DNA from: Chloroflexota bacterium
Lineage (GTDB): Bacteria; Chloroflexota; Dormibacteria; Dormibacterales; Dormibacteraceae
Direction of reading: 5' to 3'
Assembly: GCA_005880345.1 (NCBI GenBank)
Contig: VBGE01000260.1
Span: 1-12,069 of the forward strand
DNA length: 12,069 nt
A program made the translations under genes and the position numbers. Positions 5,889-12,069 of the stretch are shown here, one piece after another. How positions within the stretch are numbered: position 1 is the stretch's first letter; each line of letters starts with the position of its first letter. The notes beneath the pieces were generated by a model that saw only the letters and a list, made by a program, of their open reading frames with translations, was not told the origin of the DNA and ran no database searches.

Positions 5889-7401
5889 TCAGCCCGTGAT
5901 GTTGACGTACCAGTCGGTGACGTAGCGAAAGCGGTCGAACGGCTCGATCGCCTTGTCCATATGGACGCCGTGCACTCGCTGCGACACCGCGTACTCGTAC
6001 CGCCCCGCATACAGAAAGATCGCCGGCGCCGCGTCGGCCATCAGCATCTGAAAGTCGATGTACGCGGCCAGCCTCGACGGTGGATCCACTGCCGCACGCC
6101 CATCCTCCAGGTCCTTGTCGATCAACCCCCATCCTCGCGAGTAGGCGAAGTTCAACGACCCCGCATCGCTTCCCGAATGCCACAGCGAGTACTGGTCCGG
6201 GTCCGACCCGACGTCGATGGAGATGAGCGCCATCTGGTACTTGTGCGTCAGCAGGGAATCCGACAGCAGCTTTGACGCGGGCTGCGCCTTGACGTCGACC
6301 TGCACGCCGACCTGCAGCAGCTGCGTGGCGATGGAGTTCGCGATCTGCTGGTTGGGATACGAGTCGGCGACGACCAGCGACACGTGGAACGTCACGCCCT
6401 TCTTCACGCGCAGCCTGGTGTTTGGGTCGAGCGCCCACCCTGCCGTGTCCAGCGCTTTGGCGGACGCGACAAGGTCGAACGGGTGCAGGTTCGCGGCCGC
6501 GGCCGAGTACGCCCAGTCAGCGGTGGGAATCGGCGTGGGGTCGGCGTCCGCGCGGCCCGCGAGCACGTCGGTGACGATGCGCTGGCGGTCGACCGCCTGC
6601 GCCAGCGCCGTCCGCACCTTCGCGTCAGCGAAGAATGGTTTGCCATCGCCATCCGCGTTGAAGGTCACGAACGAGTTCGTGAACATCCGGACCTCCTGCA
6701 CGGTCAGGTCGGTGCGACCCTGCAGCGTGTCCACCTCCTGCGGCTGGATGCCGCCCACCAGGTCGGCCGCGCCCGACAGGACCGCCCGGATCGCGAGCTG
6801 CGGGTCCGACGCGGGGTAAGTGCGCATCACCAGGTGGTCCAGGTACGGCTGCGGCACGGCGAACGGGTTGCGGTCCAGCGTGATCGCCAGGTTGCTGATC
6901 GAGCCGACCTTGAACGGGCCTGTCCCCACCGCCCGCACTCCGCTGTACGGGCTCTCCGCGATCTGCGCCGGCGCGAGACCCGTGAAGATGTGCTTCGCGA
7001 TGATGCCGACCCGCAGCGACAGCGGGAACGAAGCGTCTGGGGCGCGCAGCGCGAACACGACCTGGCCCGGACCGCCGGACTTGACGCCGATCTGCCGCCA
7101 GATGTCGCCCCCCGGCTGCTGATACTCCAGGTCCTGCAATATCGGGCGAGACGCTCCAGTCCTGCGCCAGCACGCCGGTGACGTTCTGCTGCGCGTCGAT
7201 CCCGGTGAGCCCCTGGTAGATCAGGCTGTTGACGTCGCGCGTGCTCTCGTTGGTCTCGAACAGCGGGTTCAGCACGCCTGCCTGGCCGACCACCGCCTCG
7301 ATCGCGGTGCCGCCGCGCGCCGGCTTGGGCACGGTCGCGACCGGCTGGCAGGCCACAGCGACCAGGACAGCCGCCACAGCGGCGAGCGCAAACCTATGCG
7401 T
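5889..7401 (-). pseudogene. Family-5 peptide-binding lipoprotein of an ABC transporter, broken
   Basis: The two parts lie in different frames. The N-terminal part (about 7401-7141) has a lipoprotein signal, HRFALAAVAAVLVAVAC with the lipobox cysteine, then a GGT-A-I-E-A start to the mature domain, NPLFETNESTRDVNSLIYQG and VTGVLAQDWSVSPD. The C-terminal part (7139-5889) continues with LQDLEYQQPGGDIWRQI, FPLSLRVGIIAKHIF, VGTGPFKVGS, FFADAKVRTALAQAVDRQRI and so on to the TGA at 5889. Between SPD and LQD, family members carry a segment like FxLRxGvxFxDGxPxTAxDV; about 30 codons of this core are absent and the frame shifts. The codon where the initiator Met would be expected (7401..7399) is ACG, and no ATG, GTG or TTG fits the signal peptide. 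No permease or ATPase genes of a peptide transporter are adjacent, so this was an orphan binding protein. It lies 11 nt after secG. Dead gene or assembly fault; the family call is secure. Confidence 0.82.
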
Positions 7402-7412
7402 TCTCTGAGGAC

Positions 7413-7667
7413 CTACCCGTTGAAATGCGTCGTCACCCAGACGTTGGCGATGGAGCAGACGAGAAAGGCAACCACCAGGACCCACGTCGTCCAGTAGATC
7501 TGGCGTTCGAGGCCGCGCCGCGTGCGGTAGCCGCCCCCGACGTCGCCCCCACCGCCGATGGTGCCGCCAAGCCCCGAGGCCTTCGGTGTCTGAATGAGGA
7601 CTCCGGCAATCAGGACAAGCGCGAGCACCGCCTCGGCGACGACCAGCGCGTTCTGGAGCTTAGCCAT
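7413..7667 (-). CDS. secG: Preprotein translocase subunit SecG
   Basis: An 84-aa membrane protein of the size and layout of SecG, the accessory subunit of the SecYEG protein-export channel in the cytoplasmic membrane. The first hydrophobic segment spans about 6-26 (LVVAEAVLALVLIAGVLIQ). A glycine-rich cytoplasmic loop follows (GLGGTIGGGGDVGGGYRTRRG, about 32-52), then a short amphipathic turn and a second hydrophobic segment at about 58-77 (WTTWVLVVAFLVCSIANVW). The ATG at 7667 is 30 nt after the sodA stop, and no strong Shine-Dalgarno sequence is visible. Placement of secG downstream of tpiA or gpm genes is common in bacteria and supports the call. Confidence 0.9.
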   Translation of the reverse strand: MAKLQNALVVAEAVLALVLIAGVLIQTPKASGLGGTIGGGGDVGGGYRTRRGLERQIYWTTWVLVVAFLVCSIANVWVTTHFNG

Positions 7668-7697
7668 GGAACCCGGAGATTCTACCGGGCCGGACCC

Positions 7698-8312
7698 TCA
7701 GGCCCAGACCGATCCGAACCGGGCGTTGATCGCGTCCCAGTTCAAGGTGTTGAACCAGGCGGTCACGTAGTCGGCGCGCCGGTTCTGGTACTTGAGGTAG
7801 TAGGCGTGCTCCCACACGTCGACGCCGAGGAGCGGCGTCAGCTCGTCCATGAACGGGCTGTCCTGGTTGGGGTAGCCCTTGACCGACAGCTTGCCCTGGC
7901 GGTCGGCGACGAGCCAGGCCCAGCCGCTGCCGAACTGCCCGACCGCGGTCTTCTGCAGCTGTTCCTTGAACTGGTCATAGCCGCCGAACGTGCTCTTGAT
8001 CGCATCGGCGATGCGTCCGCTGGGATTGCCCCCGCCGCCCGGCCCCATGATCGTCCAGAAGATGGAGTGGTTGGCGTGGCCGCCCGCGTTGTTGCGGATC
8101 ACGGTGCGGATGTCTTCGGGGACCTGGTTGATGCCCCACAGCAGGTCCTCGACCGTCTTGCGTGCGAGCTCGGGGTGCTTCTCGAGCGCCGCGTTGGCGT
8201 TGGTCACATAGGCCGCGTGGTGCTTGTCGTGATGGATCTCCATCGTCTTCGCGTCGATGTGCGGCTCGAGCGCATCGAAGGCGTAAGGAAGCGGTGGTAC
8301 CTCGAAAGCCAT
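7698..8312 (-). CDS. sodA: Superoxide dismutase, Mn-type Fe/Mn family
   Basis: A 204-aa cytoplasmic enzyme converting superoxide to hydrogen peroxide and oxygen. Metal ligands are visible: H27 in MEIHHDKHH, H82 in GGHANHSIFW, and D165 and H169 in the family signature DVWEHAYY. Residues that tend to separate the metal types favour manganese: G77-G78-H79 in the second-ligand motif, and Q150 in NQDSP, the outer-sphere glutamine supplied from the C-terminal domain in Mn enzymes. Length and N-terminus (MAFEVPPLPYAFDALEPHID) are typical, with no signal peptide. The ATG at 8312 has an AAGGGGGG purine run 8 nt upstream; the reading extended to 8579 is antisense-like noise over gpmA. It lies 49 nt after the gpmA stop with no promoter seen between, so it is probably expressed at least partly by read-through from the glycolytic message. 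Confidence 0.95.
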   Translation of the reverse strand: MAFEVPPLPYAFDALEPHIDAKTMEIHHDKHHAAYVTNANAALEKHPELARKTVEDLLWGINQVPEDIRTVIRNNAGGHANHSIFWTIMGPGGGGNPSGRIADAIKSTFGGYDQFKEQLQKTAVGQFGSGWAWLVADRQGKLSVKGYPNQDSPFMDELTPLLGVDVWEHAYYLKYQNRRADYVTAWFNTLNWDAINARFGSVWA

Positions 8313-8343
8313 GTCTGGGACCCCCCTTTCAGAACTTGTGAGT

Positions 8344-8368
8344 CTCTTAGCTGAAACCAGTCTAAGAG
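8344..8368 (-). other. Intercistronic hairpin at the gpmA/sodA junction
   Basis: CTCTTAG-A-CTG-GTTT-CAG-CTAAGAG on the minus strand folds into a 10-bp stem (7 bp plus 3 bp, with one bulged A) closed by a 4-nt GTTT loop. The gpmA stop codon TAG (8364..8362) lies in the 5' arm. No T-tract follows, so it does not look like a standard intrinsic terminator. It may stabilise the upstream message, mark a processing site, or attenuate sodA. Confidence 0.5.
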
Positions 8369-9141
8369 CTGGAAGATTTCGAACCGGAGGCTTGCGCTTT
8401 GACTGCTGCGGCGCGTCTCTCCACGTCGGCCGGGTCGCCCAGGTACCGCCACGACGTCGGATGGAAGTCGGGATCGAGCTCGTAAACGCGCGGCACACCC
8501 GTCGGGATGTTGAGCTCCACGACCTCCTGGTCGCCCAGGCCGTCCAGGTGCTTGACCAGCGCGCGAAGGCTGTTGCCATGCGCGGAGACGAGGACGCATG
8601 GATGCAGCAGCAGGTCGGGCACGATCGCGTCGTACCAGTAGGGGAGCATCCGCTCCACGACGTCCTTCAGACATTCCGCGCCGGGCAGCACCTCGGGCGG
8701 AAGCGACGCATAGCGCGGATCGTGCGACGGATGCCGTTCGTCCGACGGGTCGAGGTCCGGGGGCCTCACGTCATAGCTGCGGCGCCAGACTTTCACCTTG
8801 TCCTCGCCGTACTTCTCCGCGGTCTGCTGCTTGTTCAGGCCCTGCAGCGCCCCGTAGTGCCGTTCGTTCAATCGCCAGGACCGCGACACCGGAACCCACG
8901 ACATCGACATCTCGGCCAGCGCGAGCTGCGTCGTCTGGATCGCGCGCAGCAGCAAAGACTCGTGCACCACGGCGGGTCGCAGGCCCGCGTCGCGCATCAG
9001 CCGGCCGGCCTCGACCGCCTCCTTGACACCCCTGTCGCTCAGCGGCACGTCCGTCCACCCCGTGAAGAGGTTCTCGAGATTCCACGTGCTCTCTCCGTGC
9101 CGCAACAGGATCAGCGTCCCGGGCTTCCTAGCGATGCCCAT
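8362..9141 (-). CDS. gpmA: 2,3-bisphosphoglycerate-dependent phosphoglycerate mutase
   Basis: A 259-aa enzyme that interconverts 3- and 2-phosphoglycerate in glycolysis and gluconeogenesis through a phosphohistidine. The histidine-phosphatase signature LLRHGES places the phosphorylated His at H15. The acid/base Glu is E93 in [15 protein letters not shown], and the second active-site His is H188 in [23 protein letters not shown] and the RPP(D)-containing insert mark the cofactor-dependent mutase rather than a generic phosphatase. A short S/K-rich tail (about 245-259) extends past the core and explains the slightly long size. The ATG at 9141 overlaps the tpiA end by 14 nt, with GAGG 3 nt upstream, so translation is probably coupled. 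It is the fourth gene of the gap-pgk-tpiA-gpmA series. Confidence 0.95.
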   Translation of the reverse strand: MGIARKPGTLILLRHGESTWNLENLFTGWTDVPLSDRGVKEAVEAGRLMRDAGLRPAVVHESLLLRAIQTTQLALAEMSMSWVPVSRSWRLNERHYGALQGLNKQQTAEKYGEDKVKVWRRSYDVRPPDLDPSDERHPSHDPRYASLPPEVLPGAECLKDVVERMLPYWYDAIVPDLLLHPCVLVSAHGNSLRALVKHLDGLGDQEVVELNIPTGVPRVYELDPDFHPTSWRYLGDPADVERRAAAVKAQASGSKSSSS

Positions 9142-9919
9142 AGACCTCAGCCGTCACCCTGACGATCTGGGCGAACTCCTCCGCGTCGAGGCTCGCCCCG
9201 CCGACCAGGACACCGTCGCACAGCGGCAGCTCGACGTACTGCTGCACGTTCGCCGCCTTGACGCTGCCGCCATACAGGATCCGCACCTTGCGCGCGGCCC
9301 CAGCGCCGATCATCTCGCCGACGATGCGCCGGATCAAACGCATCGTCTTGTACGCGTGCTCCGGGTCGGCGTTGCGGCCGCTGCCGATGGCCCACACAGG
9401 TTCGTAGGCGATGACGAGACGGGCAGAGTCGTCCGCCGAGCATTCGGCGAGGCCCGCCCTCACCTGCCCCGTCACGATCTCGTCAGACCTACCCTCGTCG
9501 TAGTGGTCGAGCAGCTCGCCCACGCACATGATCGCCCCGAGCTCGCGCGACAGCACCGCGGCCGTCTTCTTGGCGACCATCTCGTCGGTTTCGCCCACGT
9601 AAAGCCGCCGTTCGGAGTGGCCGATGATCACCCACTGGCACCACCCTTTGAGCATCGCCGGGGAAACCTCGCCGGTGAACGCTCCCGAGTTCTCCCAGAA
9701 TGCGTCCTGGGCGCCGAGCTTGACGCCGGTCTCGACGAGCAGGTCCGACACCGCGAGCAGCCACGGGAACGGCGGAAAGATCGCGACCTCGACCCGGTCG
9801 GCGTGACCGCGCGCCACCGACATGACGCCGCGGACCAGGTCCAGCGCGTCGTCGATGTTGGTCGGGTTCATCTTCCAGTTCGCCGCGACGAGCGGCATGC
9901 CTGGCGGGCGAGAAGACAT
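9128..9919 (-). CDS. tpiA: Triosephosphate isomerase
   Basis: A 263-aa TIM-barrel enzyme interconverting dihydroxyacetone phosphate and glyceraldehyde-3-phosphate. N14 and K16 lie in AANWKMN, the electrophilic His is H101 in IIGHSERR, and the catalytic Glu is E173 in AYEPVWAIG, which leads into the mobile loop. The phosphate-binding YGGSVKAAN (216-224) and GVLVGGASL near the end are intact. The ATG at 9919 shares its A with the TGA of pgk (TGATG), which favours re-initiation by the same ribosome. A second ATG seven codons in (9898) would give a product nearer the usual N-terminus and cannot be excluded. It overlaps gpmA by 14 nt. Confidence 0.95.
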   Translation of the reverse strand: MSSRPPGMPLVAANWKMNPTNIDDALDLVRGVMSVARGHADRVEVAIFPPFPWLLAVSDLLVETGVKLGAQDAFWENSGAFTGEVSPAMLKGWCQWVIIGHSERRLYVGETDEMVAKKTAAVLSRELGAIMCVGELLDHYDEGRSDEIVTGQVRAGLAECSADDSARLVIAYEPVWAIGSGRNADPEHAYKTMRLIRRIVGEMIGAGAARKVRILYGGSVKAANVQQYVELPLCDGVLVGGASLDAEEFAQIVRVTAEVYGHR

Positions 9920-11081
9920 CAGGCTTCTTTCAGAATCGCGATGCCGGGGAGTTCCTTGCCCTCCAGGTATTCGAGGGTGGCGCCGCCACCGGTCGAGACC
10001 CACGAGAACCGCCCGGCCAGGCCGAGCGACTCGATCGCGGCCACGGTGTCGCCACCGCCGACGAGCGTGAAGCCGCCGGAGCCGGCGATGGCTTCGCCCA
10101 CCGCGCGTGTGCCGTCGCTGAAATCTCTGATCTCGGCGACGCCCAACGGGCCGTTCCAGATCACCGTCCCGGCGCCGCGCAGCCGCTGCGAGAAAAGGCG
10201 GATCGTCTTCGGCCCGATGTCCAGCGCCATCCAGCCCGGCTCGATCTTGTCCGCCTCCATCACGCGCAGCGCCTCGCCGGCCTCCATCTTCCGCGCGCAC
10301 ACCAGGTCGACCGGCAGGATGAGCTTCTCTCCTCCGGCCTTCGCGACCTCAGATGCCTCCTCGAGCGCGGTCTCCTCGACCAGCCCGCCACCGGTCGGCC
10401 ATCCCTTCGCCTTGAAGAACGTGTTCGCCATGGCGCCGCCGATGAGCAGCGAGTCCACCCTGGCGAGCAGGGTCTTCAAGACGCCGACCTTGGTCGACAC
10501 CTTCGCCCCGCCGACGACCGCCACCATCGGCCGGCGCGGGTTGTCGAGCGCGCGGTGGAGCGCGTCGAGCTCGGCCTCCATCAGCTCGCCCGCGTAAGCC
10601 GGCAGGTAGGAGGCCACACCCACGACCGAAGCATGCGCGCGATGCGAGGCGGCGAAGGCATCGTTGACGAACAGGTCGCCCAAAGAAGCCAACTGCCGCG
10701 CGAATGCAGCGTCGTTGGCCTCGTCCTCTTTGTGATAGCGGACGTTCTCCAGCAGCAGCACCTGGCCCGACTGCAGTGCGTCTACCGCGCTCATCGCCTG
10801 TTCACCCACGCAGTCCTCGGCGAACCTGACCTCGCGCCCGATACGCCGGCCGAGGTCGCCCGCCACGGGTTTCAGCGACAGCTCGGCCTCACGGTCTTTC
10901 GGCCGGCCCAGGTGCGACATCACCACGACCCTGGCTCCGCGCTGCGCGAGATGCTGCAGCGTGGGCGCGGCCGCGCGAACCCGTGAGTCGTCCGCGATGG
11001 CGCCGCCGGCCATCGGCACGTTGAGGTCTTCCCGGACGAGCACTCGCTTGCCGGCCACGTCGACCGAGGCGATCGATGCCT

Positions 11082-11085
<4 letters not shown>
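9919..11085 (-). CDS. pgk: Phosphoglycerate kinase with a probable CTG start
   Basis: A 388-aa cytoplasmic kinase transferring phosphate from 1,3-bisphosphoglycerate to ADP. Substrate-side motifs are REDLNVP (18-24), SHLGRPK (57-63), ENVRYHKEDEAND and FVNDAFAASHRAHAS. Nucleotide-side motifs are GGAKVSTKVGVL, WNGPLG, GGGDTVAAI and the C-terminal STGGGATLEYLEGKELPGI. The natural N-terminus KASIASVDVAGKRVLV has no ATG or GTG before it. The codon in front of that Lys is CTG at 11085..11083, set in CTGA over the gap stop, with GGAG 5 nt upstream (11094..11091). That arrangement mirrors the common ATGA overlap, so I take CTG as the start. Alternatives are GTG at 11058, which trims nine residues and has no ribosome site, or ATG at 11139, which adds 18 residues of out-of-frame gap sequence. 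Confidence 0.95.

Positions 11086-12069
<984 letters not shown>

Noticed and set aside
7679..7684. TAGAAT as a -10 for a separate secG promoter.
   Set aside because: No -35 match lies 16-18 nt upstream and the surrounding DNA is GC-rich; read-through from sodA is simpler.
9023..10597. A 524-codon open frame on the plus strand across tpiA and pgk.
   Set aside because: It is antisense to two unmistakable enzymes and its translation is H/R/D-rich with no domain; long antisense frames are expected at this GC content.

Overview
This is a GC-rich window in which every gene I can support reads on the minus strand, so transcription runs from right to left. Three things suggest a high-GC Gram-positive-like or Chloroflexota/Dormibacterota-like bacterium: promoters that place the start codon at the transcript end, a DUF222/HNH (13E12-type) gene with a LexA-like box, and frequent GTG and other non-ATG starts. 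This placement is inferred from gene content; no rRNA or marker tree is available here.

The right half (about 7.4-12.07 kb) is a compact central-metabolism block: gap (5' end beyond the window), pgk, tpiA and gpmA, then sodA and secG. The four glycolytic genes overlap one another: gap/pgk by 4 nt with a probable CTG start, pgk/tpiA by 1 nt, and tpiA/gpmA by 14 nt. That layout indicates one translationally coupled message carrying lower glycolysis from glyceraldehyde-3-phosphate to 2-phosphoglycerate. A 10-bp hairpin at the end of gpmA separates it from a Mn-type superoxide dismutase, and a small secG follows.

The middle (about 3.9-7.4 kb) is less tidy. An orphan family-5 peptide-binding lipoprotein gene follows secG. 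It is broken: there is no ordinary start codon where its lipoprotein signal should begin, and a stretch of about 30 codons is missing together with a frameshift. A short-chain dehydrogenase-like gene follows closely; its protein lacks the usual catalytic Tyr and Lys. Next comes a DUF222/HNH endonuclease gene, also broken by an internal loss plus frameshift, whose promoter is intact and appears leaderless with a LexA-type box between -35 and -10.

The left part (about 0.6-3.87 kb) is a self-contained export operon: a TetR regulator, an ABC ATPase and a double-length ABC-2 permease made of two homologous halves. It has a promoter and an operator-like palindrome immediately upstream of tetR. Beyond it, at the left edge, lies a secreted protein of unknown function whose reading frame degenerates after about residue 100. 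Another frame then encodes what looks like the membrane N-terminus of a different protein running off the window.

I see no clearly new multi-gene system. The observations most worth following up are the three deletion-with-frameshift junctions within about 7 kb, the SOS-type control of the HNH gene, the two apparently leaderless promoters, the likely CTG start of pgk, and the hairpin between gpmA and sodA.
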